Source of the DNA: Venturia oleaginea
Lineage: Eukaryota > Ascomycota > Dothideomycetes > Venturiales > Venturiaceae
Length of the DNA: 64,000 bases
Direction of reading: 5' to 3'
NCBI GenBank assembly: GCA_013176395.1
Contig: JABMLP010000017.1
Coordinates: 1,116,001-1,180,000 of the forward strand
The position numbers and the translations under genes are program-made. Of this stretch, positions 11,501-20,193 are shown piece after piece (position 1 is the stretch's first letter; each line of letters opens with the position of its first letter). The notes below the pieces were generated by a model. It saw only the letters and a program-made list of their open reading frames with translations, ran no database searches and was not told the origin of the DNA.

Positions 11501-11569
11501 TGCGTTGGAAATATCAGGTTTGGGCCGAAAACGCCTAGGCAGCAGCTTGTCGCGCTTGCGATTCTTCAT
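8523..11569 (-). CDS. NACHT-ankyrin NLR (STAND) protein, one frameshift
   Basis: Exons 11569-10741, 10676-10503, 10458-10428, 10373-9792 and 9742-8523, joined by introns of 64, 44, 54 and 49 bp with GTAAGT or GTGAGT donors. The N-terminus (about residues 1-270) is Ser/Thr-rich and then helical, resembling the fungal STAND N-terminal Goodbye/DUF7708 type. A linker ending LLWCHGK leads to Walker A (LAGAGKSVLA, split across exons 3 and 4), Walker B (VYVVVDALDEY), the TSR sensor and the ADGMFLWV motif that typifies fungal NACHT domains. Three to four ankyrin repeats end the protein. The frame shifts once near 9225, between the NACHT C-terminal part and the ankyrins (LTQPCRDG versus GVWYRLRY); no intron explains it. 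Family role: intracellular sensing in non-self recognition or programmed cell death. The ligand is unknown. Confidence 0.82.
8581..8777 (-). repeat. Two near-identical 99-bp ankyrin repeat units
   Basis: Units starting at 8581 and 8680 are about 90% identical at the DNA level with a period of exactly 99 bp (33 residues). The protein unit contains YGNALQAAS and HAAIVELLLGKGADVNAQ. Such internal conservation is known in fungal NLRs whose repeats evolve by unequal exchange. Confidence 0.85.
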
Positions 11570-12429
11570 TGCGATGTCCGAGGGGGTTCCGCACTGGGCA
11601 AAGTTTGAGCGTGTGTGGCAAGAGGTGAAAAGTCTTAGAACAAATAGAGTTGAATGAGGGATAAATTCTAGGTAGAGTTATAATGAATTGCTTCTTCAAT
11701 TTGTATTGGTAGGATTCGCTGCATTCAGCTGACACAGCCGCTTAGCACTGCCCCCGCACCTGAGGATTTGCTTGGAGACGTGGGAGGTACGCCTAGCTAT
11801 TTTAGACAACGTTATACAAATTCTTTATTTCGTACGACCAATTCACGTCGGTAGGTCGCTACCTCTGTATCAATAACATGTTGTATTAACCGGCTAAAGT
11901 CTCCACTCGAACATGCCGTGCCAAAATCGTCTCCACGCAAGCCCACACTTACTGTACACATGCTTTTCGAAGCATGTACTGCACGCATGCTTTTACTTAG
12001 CCAATCAGAGGCCAGAGATGTGGAGAAAGCATGCTGTAGATAATCGTATTGTACAAAAGCATGTTGTAGTATATTTTTGAGAGGAAGGCATCCGGCAGTA
12101 TAGTTAGATTGACTAATCAGGGCCATGGATTGTACACCGCCTTGCGGCCGCGTTGCAACTTTGAAATCCTGTCCCCCATCTTTACCACCTACACATCACC
12201 TCCACAACCATAATTACACGCGTTTTAGACGATTCCACGATGCCATTATCTCGAAGACCTGGCGGCAGTGCCCCTGCAAGCTTTCCACTACCGCCGCCGG
12301 CCCAGGTACCGTTGGAATAGAGACTCAACTCCGCGAAGGCATAATCTTCCGCGAAATTTAGGAGGGTATTAACTTGGTCTCTGACCTCCACGTACAATAG
12401 GGCCAGTTATTCAAAGTGAACTCGGGCAG
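11570..12429. other. NLR upstream region with repeated GCATGC motifs, probable end of the MULE element
   Basis: No gene is recognised. At 11958-12070 the motif AAGCATG occurs repeatedly in both orientations, including a perfect hairpin at 11958-11977 and two direct copies of AAAGCATGnTGTAG. A CCAAT-type sequence, TAGCCAATCAGAGG, lies at 11998-12011. These may be subterminal sequences of the MULE remnant that follows; no convincing TIR pair was found. From about 12240 to 12429 an ATG-started frame, rich in Pro and soon interrupted by stops, may be the decayed 5' end of the MULE gene. Confidence 0.4.
11958..11977. repeat. Perfect hairpin, 8-bp stem with TTCG loop
   Basis: ACATGCTT and AAGCATGT are exact complements around TTCG. 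It lies among other AAGCATG-containing repeats in the NLR/MULE intergenic region. Confidence 0.6.
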
Positions 12430-13455
12430 CGTAAAAGGGGATTCTGGGTTGCTAAGTGTAGGCAATCTAAATGCGACTTCTAGTTGCGCATTGGGTGGAC
12501 CGGTACGTCTTTCTACGACCTTATTTGTTACCTTGTTTATTCATCCATCTAACCATTGCTTCCGCGCGTTTTAGGGAAGTCCGCAGTATGTAAACTACGC
12601 AAATTTAAACCTCATCGGGGCTGCCAGCCTTCTGACCACGCCGGATGGAAGAAGCCTCACTCTACGAATTATCTAGTGCGCCATCACTACGATAGAATAG
12701 CCTCCGATCGTACAATTAAGCCTAAACAACTCAAAAATGCGGAGCAATTCGAACGCGGCAATGCAATCTCCTACCAGCAGGCTCGGCGGTCCAAAAAGGT
12801 TATATTACAGCTCATTGAGGGTGACGCCACGCTGCAATTTCAGTACATTCGACCGTTTCTACGCTTCATACAAGGTGAGTTCGATGACGATAATTCAATG
12901 CCCGTCACTGTGGCCACCTCGACGGATGGTGACATCGTTAGAGACTGGGCAAACGATCATGATAGCGCGAAGGTCAAGATGAAGCGCAGCCCTAAGGGTG
13001 TTTTTGAAGCTAGCGCAATTTCGTGGTGTTATATGCGTAAACTCCTAATGTTAGATGGGGCTCACCTCGCTACAGAGTTTAGTGGTGTCCTATTACTCGC
13101 TACCGGCGTTAATACAGATAAGTCTACTGTAGTCATCGCTTGGGCTATCGTGAGGGTGGAATCTATAGCTACCTGGAACTGGTTTTTTGAGCTTATCGCA
13201 CACAATCTTAAGAAGGTTCTTGACCCAGCAGTTGAGGAAGGTCTAGCGATTATTTCAGATCGCCAGAAAGGTCTCGGCCCTGCAATTCAACAATATTTTC
13301 CAGATGCATGGCACTTTTGGTGTACACAACATCTTGCGGAGAACGTCGGCAAGTTGTATGGCAAGCCGATTGAGCGGAAGTTTCGAGAAGCTATACAAGT
13401 AACCAAAAGATCTGAGTATGCTCAGATTATTTGTGCTTTGCCTCCAAGTCCTATA
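12430..13455 (+). mobile_element. MULE (Mutator-like) transposase remnant
   Basis: An upstream exon (about 12430-12502) encodes a Cys-containing FAR1-like segment with an in-frame TAG at 12481-12483. It joins through a 72-bp intron (12503-12574) to an open exon, 12575-13455. The exon holds the MULE core: LDGAHLATEFSGVLL (first catalytic Asp), AWAIVRVESIATWNWFFELI, then IISDRQKGL (second Asp) and WHFWCTQHLAENV. The reading frame ends where a pogo element has inserted, and the sequence beyond that insertion does not restore it, so the third acidic residue and C-terminal part are missing. The copy is therefore dead, through a nonsense codon and C-terminal truncation. Element boundaries and TIRs were not found. 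Confidence 0.75.
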
Positions 13456-13477
13456 TAACGTATTCGATCACCCAACC
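13456..13477 (+). repeat. Left terminal inverted repeat of the pogo element
   Basis: Exact reverse complement of 15322-15343. Its inner 12 bp (GATCACCCAACC) are also the first 12 bp of the 17-bp tandem unit that follows. Confidence 0.9.
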
Positions 13478-13550
13478 GGTCAGATCACCCAACCGGTCAG
13501 ATCACCCAACCGGTCAGATCACCCAACCGGTCAGATCACCCAACCGGTCA
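13466..13550 (+). repeat. Five exact copies of a 17-bp subterminal repeat
   Basis: Unit GATCACCCAACCGGTCA repeated five times without interruption, starting inside the left TIR. A single near copy (GATCACCCAACCCGTCA on the other strand) lies at the right end. Subterminal repeats in this superfamily often bind transposase; amplification on one side only is unusual. Confidence 0.9.
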
Positions 13551-13588
13551 AATTTTGCCAAGACCCCAACTACTCTCCTTATTCTACT

Positions 13589-15290
13589 ATGTCTCAACAA
13601 CGTAATGAGTTACTACTCCAACACGAAGGGAGAATTCAGCTTGCAATCCAAGCTTTGAATACCGGCCAACTCCGAAGCCAACGGGCTGCTGCGAGCGCCT
13701 TCAACGTTAAACAACAAACCCTCTCCGATCGCGTCAGAGGAGTCCCATTTATCCTCGAAAGACCACCAAACGGTCGGAAACTTACCCTTACCGAAGAGCA
13801 AACGCTTGTCCGATATATCCTCGACCTCGATTCGCGAGGATTTGCGCCCCGGCTGTGTGAGGTGGCAGATATGGCGGATAAACTGTTGGGTATACGCGGT
13901 GGAGAGCCAGTAGGCAAAAAGTGGGCTGAGAGGTTCGTAAAGCGCTCAGATGAGCTCAAGACAGCCTTCAATCGAGCCAAGGATAGGCAGAGGATACTAC
14001 AGGAAGATCCAGAGATTATTGGCACGTGGTTCAAGCTCGTTGCAGACACCAAGGCAAAGTACGGCTTCCACGACGAGGATACGCACAACTTTGACGAGAT
14101 TGGCTTCCAGATGGGTATTATTGGGTCAATGAAGGTCGTTACAGCCTCCGAGAGACGTACAAGGCCTGAACTCATTCAGCCGGGCGATCGCGAATGGGTT
14201 ACGGTTATTCAGAGCATTTGCGCAGCTGGGTATGCCACCCCGCCATTCCATTATCTACAAAGGACGAGTTCACATCTCTACGTGGTATGAGGAGGCAGAT
14301 ATACCGCGCAATTGGAAGCTTTCAGTCTCTGAGAACGGCTGGACAAACAACGCGCTGGGTCTTGAGGGGTTGAAGCACTTTGACGCGCATACAAAGGCGC
14401 GGCAGGTGGGGGTGTATAGGCTGCTTATTTTGGACGGCCATGAGAGCCATCTCAGCCAGGATTTCAAGGACTACTGCCTCGAAAATAAGATTATAACCCT
14501 CTGCATGCCATCGCACTCGTCGCATATACTCCAGCCCCTTGATGTGGTCTGCTTCTCGCCGTTGAAGCGCAAGTACTCCCAACGCGTCCGGGACTTGGCA
14601 CGCCGACGCGTCTACCATATCAACAAGGAAGGCTTTCTCCCTGCCTTCAGAGACGCGTTTTTCGACGTACTTACAGAAGAGAACTGTCAAAAGGCCTTTG
14701 AGGCAGTAGGGCTGGTCCCTATCGACGCGCAGGTGGTGTTGGATCGCCTTGAAGTACGGCTACGTACCCCGCCAGAACCCCGTCTCCCAGAAACGCCGTG
14801 GCAGTCAAAGACTCCAAGCAATACTCATGAATTTGGATCCCAATCCAAGCTTGTAAGCGAGTCTCTTACTCGGTCACCAGTTATTGCCCAGGCAGGCTTT
14901 TCCCAGCTTGTCAAGGGCGCTGAATTGATGCTGCACCAAAACGCTCTACTTGTTGCGCGCAACCGCGAGCTTGAAGAGCAATTGGCAGTAATGACGAAGC
15001 GAAAATGGCGCAAAAGGAAGTGGATTCAGCAAGTTGGTACTATAGAGTATGGGACTGCAGCAGCGCAGGTAGCTGCAGAGGCGTCTGTAGCGCCTCAGGG
15101 ATCGAAGAAGGCTCGTGGTAGTGGTGATCAAGAAACAGCCCGACCAACTCAACGGCGCTGTGGGAACTGCGGCGCAACTGGGCATAATGCGCGAACTTGT
15201 AAAAAAGTTATCGAGATATCTTCTGAATCAGATAGCAGCACGACGGACTTAGAATGTATTGTTAATAGCGATGAAATTGAAGAGTCGTAA
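13589..15290 (+). pseudogene. pogo/Fot1-like DDE transposase with one frameshift
   Basis: Starts at ATG 13589. The N-terminal helix-turn-helix (psq/CENP-B-like, residues about 10-130: RAAASAFNVKQQTL...GPVGKKWAE-type layout) binds DNA. The DDE_1 domain has NFDEIGF (first Asp), LLILDGHESH (second Asp) and SHILQPLDVVCFSPLK (third Asp), so the catalytic triad is intact. A CCHC knuckle, CGNCGATGHNARTC, near the C-terminus is common in fungal members. The frame shifts by one extra base near 14245 (ATPPF then IIYKGRVH), between the first two catalytic Asp residues. The protein would not be made in one piece unless the shift is a sequence error. Confidence 0.85.
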
Positions 15291-15321
15291 TATAAGATGG
15301 TCGTGCCAAGAAATTTTGACG

Positions 15322-15343
15322 GGTTGGGTGATCGAATACGTTA
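15322..15343 (-). repeat. Right terminal inverted repeat of the pogo element
   Basis: Perfect 22-bp complement of the left TIR, followed by the TA duplication. Confidence 0.9.
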
Positions 15344-15345
15344 TA

Positions 15346-15948
15346 CCTACCTATCTAATATAATGTTAGTTATATAACCAACCCGCATAAAGCCCACGAT
15401 ACGAAAGAGCTTAACCTTGGATCTATAATGTCCAACAACTCGACCACAAAAGCACCAAACCTGGAATCCACAATGTCCAACAACTCGACCACAAAAGACT
15501 ACGCCACATTACAAACCATCCCCAGCGCGCGCAGAAATTCATAGATAGTAAAAACCGTCCTATCACTAAAATAATATGATAGACGTATAAGCAGCGACGC
15601 GCGTTATGGGAATTGTTTTTAATTTTAACACGATGTAGCGGGATGTTTAAGGTGGATGGGGGAAGGGAGGTAGAACTAAGGGAAGGAATATATATCGATT
15701 CAACTTCGAATGCTTTGAAACACTATGCAATGGATATAAGACAGAAAGCAAATAACCCGCCAAAAGTAAAATCCAAGAAAATTCCTTGCTATGCATAAGC
15801 AGTACCCAGAATAAGGTACAAGAAGATAAAGGTGTATAGACATCCAATCGTCACTGCCACCACAAAGGGCCCGTCCCTGATCGGTCGGAAACAGGAATGC
15901 ATCGAAACCCTCTACGACGAAAACGCGCAAGTTTGGCATCGGCTGTAC
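15346..15948. other. Intergenic, contains a two-copy 45-bp repeat
   Basis: Sequence right of the pogo insertion; it does not continue the MULE reading frame. At 15427-15497 the 26-bp block beginning AATGTCCAACAACTCG occurs twice at a 45-bp spacing. No gene is seen. Confidence 0.5.
15427..15497 (+). repeat. Direct repeat, 26-bp block at 45-bp period, two copies
   Basis: Exact 26-bp copies at 15427-15452 and 15472-15497. Confidence 0.75.
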
Positions 15949-18900
15949 TCAAAGCCAAAAAACCCACCTCACAGTTCTCCCCGCCCCCTTGATAGCTCCC
16001 CATATGGCTTTCCAAATAATGACCAGCAACCAAATCCACCACATCACCATAACGACTCCCCACTCGACGAGTCCGAACCCGACCCGCCTAATCCATCTCA
16101 AACGTCTCCTTCTGGCTCTTGCCAAATTTTCGAGCGACTCGACAACGCGTCGAATCTCGATGCTTCGTTGCCCTGTGATGTCGCCCTCAAACTCCATGCA
16201 TCCGTCGCCCTCAACTCGCGCGCGTTCGACGCAAGACTCGACAAAATCTTTCATCTCATCAATCTCTTTGCGAAGTGTGTTAGTAGTGCAGGTCCTGAAA
16301 TGTTCCATGTCCTCTTGGAGTGCGACTGATTCGTTTTCGAGGGAGGTGGTCAGCATGCGCGCTGCAAGCACATGCTCCTCTTTACGTGGTACAGGTCGCA
16401 AAGAAGCATTGCTGGATTCGGCTGCCAAACGAAGGAATTTCGGTGGCGGATTGCGGCTTTGATACGCTCGACGGTGGATCTCAGCGGCCTTGATACCAGA
16501 GCTGAGAAGTAAAGCTTTCACCCGAGCAATATCTGATCTGCTGACCGGGGCTTTCGTAGCAGCAGGCGGAGGATATGGTGAACGGGAACGAGGACGGTCG
16601 CTGATGCTCCAATGTCGACGATCAGATAGAGAAGGTCGACTGCTGTTGGGGTCTCCGCGTATCTTGGCAGGCGACGTCATGGGAGGACCATCGCGTCCGA
16701 GAGTGTGGAGGGTAGCTTTAAGACGATCTGTATGGTGAGATTCGGTTTCTTGCAAGGGAGGAAAGCCATAGCTGTATTGACGGTCATCGCCCGGAGAAGG
16801 GAGAGCAGTATGATAAATATCAGCACCACTCTCAGTGGGCGAAGACGTGACTCTGCTCAAGTCAAGAACAGGTGGCTTTAGTTGGTCGAATCGTGGAGAG
16901 CGATTGCTCATCAATGCGAGTCGTTGCTGCGATATGTGATCTTCACCAGAGGGCGTTGTCGGCCCAGTCGAGGCTTTCGGATTGGTTGGTTTGAAGGAAG
17001 GAAGATTGTCGAGATGATACTGCGGCCTTTTATCCTTCCTGCCCGCCACTGCGCTGGTTGTGCGTTTCAACAAATTCGGTCGTTCTTTGAGAGTTCTGCT
17101 AGCATCAGTATCTTCAGTATCCGACTCCTCAAGCGAATCTGTGTCTGTGTGAACAAACTCATCGACGATGTCTTGTGGACAATCCCGTTTGCGGATATAT
17201 CCTCCCACCTTAGCTCCTTCATGGCGGACCATCTCACCCAATCGTCCGCCTTTCAAGAATCTTCGTACAGCAGACTCTGGCTCTTTGCCTTCCCTGTTAT
17301 CTTTCTCACGGCTCGGAGGACGCGAACCAAGATCGTTCAGGCTTTCACTTGTTTTGTGAGAAATGGGGCCCCTCACCCGCATCGGGCTTGGACCGACATC
17401 GAGACTTCCACGAGGTTTCGCTGGGGGAGCTTCCGAACTCGTGTGCCAGTCGTCCAAATAAGATCCGCCACTATCGAGCTTGCGGTGATCTCGTTTTCCC
17501 TCAGTACGAATGAATGGCAAGATAGATCTTTTCGTTCTTTTGCTTGGAGATGCGGAACGACTTCTTGGGGAAAGCTCTGCTGTCATGGCGGGCAAGATTG
17601 TGGGCGAGTTGGGGTTAGTCGGATACTTGTCGTCCTCAAGAGATGATCTGGGTTCATTGGGGTTTTCGAGAATTCGACTTGGACGCTTGTTGTATTTCGC
17701 AGCACCATTGCTAGGCACGGCAGGCTCATAGAAATCTTGTACATCGGTGGAGATTGGCACGAGTACCTCTTCCTGTGGCTGTGTGGCAGGGTGGACTTCA
17801 TGTCGTGGAACAGGAGCGGTAGAAAAGTCTGTGCCCCATTTGTTCGGCGTGCCTTGTGAGAAAGTCGGCGAGTCGTCTAGATCAGCGTCAAGCCTTGTAT
17901 TCATTTGACGCTCCAAAGGACCGACGTTTTCTTCGTCACCCGAGGGCACCACAATTTTCGGACGTTTCTCCCGAGTACTAGCTTCATCATCGGAAGAGGA
18001 AAGACCCGAGGATGAGCTTCGTGAACGCCCTCTTGCTTTGTTCCACACATGTTTAAACCGACTACGACTCTCATCTCGACCATGTTCCAAGAATGGTCGT
18101 TTCTGTCGTCGCTCACGCCCCTTGTGACTTTCACGATCACTCTCGTCCTTCTCGTGCGATGCAATTGACGCTGTTATGGATTTCGAGTTGCTTCGACGAC
18201 TCTCATAGCTTGCTCGCGGATGCAAAGATTCAGTAGAGGTGGATCTGGGATATATGGGATTGCCAATCCTATTCTCGATCGACACCTTATTGCCATCTTG
18301 TTCAAGCCAGTAGGCATCAGCTAAGTGTTCAGCTGGAGAGAAGCTCCAGTCTTGACGAGGTCTCTTTGACTTGCTGACAGAGCCATCGTTCCGGCGGTGG
18401 CCAATGTCTCTTGGGTCTGTCTTCGAACCGGACAGGACAGAGCCATCGAGCGGCGCGTATGATGGAAGTGTCACTTTGTCCGGTTGACGGTAGCCATGTC
18501 GCTGAGACGCGTTTTCGACCTGATCAATCCAATCTCTCACCGCGCCCGTATCTTGCCAGTGTTCAATATCCGGATCTAAGGGATTTCGCGTTCGAGCTCT
18601 AAGCTTGCGGTTTCTGATAAGCTGAAGCGGGTTGTATCTTCGACCCAGATCGTGTCTGTCTTCTGGACTCGAAGTGGTAGTACGATGTAGATGTATATTT
18701 GTTGTCCCCGGAACACTTGAAGTTGCAATTGTGCTACTTCCAGCCGTCGCGTCTGGTTTTAGTGGTGGAAGATATTGCAGTAGTCTTCGATATTCTAAAG
18801 AGAGCTCAATATATTGTCGTGCCTTTTCGGCTCGCGCAAGAGTTGCAGAAGAAACATGGTATTGGTAATCGAAATTGTTTTGCTGGACAGGGCTGTCATC

Positions 18901-19800
18901 CAGCATGGGAGGTGAGGGGTTAGAGGTAGAGGTGTGGCGCTGGTTGGGAGTCTTCCTCCCAGAGTTCGGCGAGTGCGTCCGTGAGATGTGCCTTTGCTGT
19001 TGAATATGCTGGCGAAGACTTCCCACTCCATTCGCCGTGTAGCTCCCTTGGACCATAGCGCTGGGCAGGGGAATCCCAGAAGGAACCCTCCGCCCGGCTG
19101 AAGTCGGTGGAGACACTATTTGTCCAGTAGTCATATTTCTCCTTCTGCTCTCGCTAAGATTCAGCGCCATGTTCACGATCTGAGCAGGGTCGATGCCAGC
19201 AGGCTGCTGCTGATAGGGGCCCTCATGGTCGTAATCGCTCCCAACGCGAGTGTAGTCGCCATTAAATCGATCTCTTGGGCTGCTGGTGTCGCTTTGGGAC
19301 TGATGCCCAAATGGGGTAGAAGGACGAGGAATCTGGCTATCGCCGTAAGAGGGTCTGGGACTGATAACGACGTGGCCCAGAGGAGAGCTCCGCGCTGCCG
19401 AATTTTGCCGTGGACTGTCGTATGGCGAGGAAGGTCGCAAGGAAGCGCTTCGCTGTATGTCCGCCTTCGCTTTGCCATTGCTCTTTGCCTTCGAGTCTGA
19501 CCTCTGGCGACGGGTGCTGTCCGCGTGTCGCAACGACGATGGCAGAAGGAAACCGCCTGTCCTCCGTGTCTTTGATACCCGAATGCCTTCCTCATTCACG
19601 TTTGTATTCATGTCCATGGGCACAGGGCTCCGTGAGCCAGCACGCGTTTGCTGGGACATGTTTCCGGGAGTTGCATGGAGCGCAACACGATCGTGGCCAC
19701 GCGCGCTCGACTCGGCATGGTCCACGTTCTTGCTGGCAAATCCAAACTTCAAGGAAGCTGCAGAGGGCGACGATGAAGATTCACGTCTCGAATCGGCCAT
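15949..19800 (-). CDS. Large disordered fungal protein with C-terminal membrane anchor
   Basis: Single-exon frame of about 1283 residues from the ATG at 19800 (MADSRRESSSS); an in-frame ATG 90 bp upstream looks like leader. The first 1000 residues are Ser/Pro/Arg-rich and low in hydrophobics, so probably disordered, with many SP/RS-type potential phosphosites. A more ordered segment follows (ARVKALLLSSGIKAAEIHRRAYQ; then a helical Glu/Arg-rich region with VLAARMLTTSLE and EIDEMKDFVES, likely coiled coil). The last 40 residues form a strongly hydrophobic Trp-rich stretch (WGVVMVMWWIWLLVIIWKAIWG) with basic flanks, consistent with a tail anchor. The architecture recalls conserved filamentous-fungal hypothetical proteins; I cannot assign a function. 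Complete and uninterrupted. Confidence 0.8.
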   Translation of the reverse strand: MADSRRESSSSPSAASLKFGFASKNVDHAESSARGHDRVALHATPGNMSQQTRAGSRSPVPMDMNTNVNEEGIRVSKTRRTGGFLLPSSLRHADSTRRQRSDSKAKSNGKAKADIQRSASLRPSSPYDSPRQNSAARSSPLGHVVISPRPSYGDSQIPRPSTPFGHQSQSDTSSPRDRFNGDYTRVGSDYDHEGPYQQQPAGIDPAQIVNMALNLSESRRRNMTTGQIVSPPTSAGRRVPSGIPLPSAMVQGSYTANGVGSLRQHIQQQRHISRTHSPNSGRKTPNQRHTSTSNPSPPMLDDSPVQQNNFDYQYHVSSATLARAEKARQYIELSLEYRRLLQYLPPLKPDATAGSSTIATSSVPGTTNIHLHRTTTSSPEDRHDLGRRYNPLQLIRNRKLRARTRNPLDPDIEHWQDTGAVRDWIDQVENASQRHGYRQPDKVTLPSYAPLDGSVLSGSKTDPRDIGHRRNDGSVSKSKRPRQDWSFSPAEHLADAYWLEQDGNKVSIENRIGNPIYPRSTSTESLHPRASYESRRSNSKSITASIASHEKDESDRESHKGRERRQKRPFLEHGRDESRSRFKHVWNKARGRSRSSSSGLSSSDDEASTREKRPKIVVPSGDEENVGPLERQMNTRLDADLDDSPTFSQGTPNKWGTDFSTAPVPRHEVHPATQPQEEVLVPISTDVQDFYEPAVPSNGAAKYNKRPSRILENPNEPRSSLEDDKYPTNPNSPTILPAMTAELSPRSRSASPSKRTKRSILPFIRTEGKRDHRKLDSGGSYLDDWHTSSEAPPAKPRGSLDVGPSPMRVRGPISHKTSESLNDLGSRPPSREKDNREGKEPESAVRRFLKGGRLGEMVRHEGAKVGGYIRKRDCPQDIVDEFVHTDTDSLEESDTEDTDASRTLKERPNLLKRTTSAVAGRKDKRPQYHLDNLPSFKPTNPKASTGPTTPSGEDHISQQRLALMSNRSPRFDQLKPPVLDLSRVTSSPTESGADIYHTALPSPGDDRQYSYGFPPLQETESHHTDRLKATLHTLGRDGPPMTSPAKIRGDPNSSRPSLSDRRHWSISDRPRSRSPYPPPAATKAPVSRSDIARVKALLLSSGIKAAEIHRRAYQSRNPPPKFLRLAAESSNASLRPVPRKEEHVLAARMLTTSLENESVALQEDMEHFRTCTTNTLRKEIDEMKDFVESCVERARVEGDGCMEFEGDITGQRSIEIRRVVESLENLARARRRRLRWIRRVGFGLVEWGVVMVMWWIWLLVIIWKAIWGAIKGAGRTVRWVFWL

Positions 19801-20193
19801 TTTCTGGTTGGATCTAATAGGGGGGCTATGGTTGGGGCCCGCATGTTCGGAGTAGAGACATGTCGCAGGGGAGGAAAGAAAGCTCTGCACAGCTTCAGTC
19901 AGCGCGGCCTGGCCTCCTTGGGTCCATCACTCCGTCCTTCGCAGCGGTGCGTACTGGAGATGAGGTTGTGGATTTGTGAAATTATGACGGGAGTTTTGCC
20001 GGCATCTTCAACTAATGGATGGTTGATGCGCAGGTGATGCCCTATCTGGGACAGGCTAAAATGCAGACATCGTGGGATAAACCCTGGTATATACATTTTC
20101 AATGTGCAACAATACATACGCACACGATTAGGTATCCAAAAAAGCCTCCAATCTACGCAAAAAAAGAACAACGATCCAACAACAAACACCCGA
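19801..20193. other. Short intergenic gap
   Basis: Lies between the 5' end of the disordered membrane protein and the 3' end of the LCCL gene, both on the minus strand. It should hold the promoter of the former. Nothing specific is recognised. Confidence 0.5.

Larger units (their letters stand above)
13456..15343 (+). mobile_element. pogo/Fot1-type DNA transposon, complete ends, nested in the MULE
   Basis: A 22-bp perfect terminal inverted repeat (13456-13477 and 15322-15343) begins TAACGTATTCG and is flanked by a TA duplication at 13454-13455 and 15344-15345, the target preference of the Tc1/mariner-pogo superfamily. The 1.89-kb interior encodes a single DDE transposase. The left subterminal region carries five copies of a 17-bp unit derived from the inner TIR, and the right end only one. 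The insertion interrupts the end of the MULE coding sequence, giving the relative age: MULE first, pogo second. Confidence 0.9.

Noticed and set aside
12125..12361. 78-residue frame beginning MDCTPPCG
   Set aside because: No domain, lies in repeat-rich DNA between the NLR and MULE, and ends at a stop before any recognisable segment.
13466..13550. Possible CRISPR-like array
   Set aside because: The 17-bp units are contiguous with no spacers, lie in a fungal transposon and derive from its TIR.
16490..17731. Plus-strand frames opposite the large disordered protein
   Set aside because: Compositionally biased shadows of a 1283-residue uninterrupted minus-strand frame.
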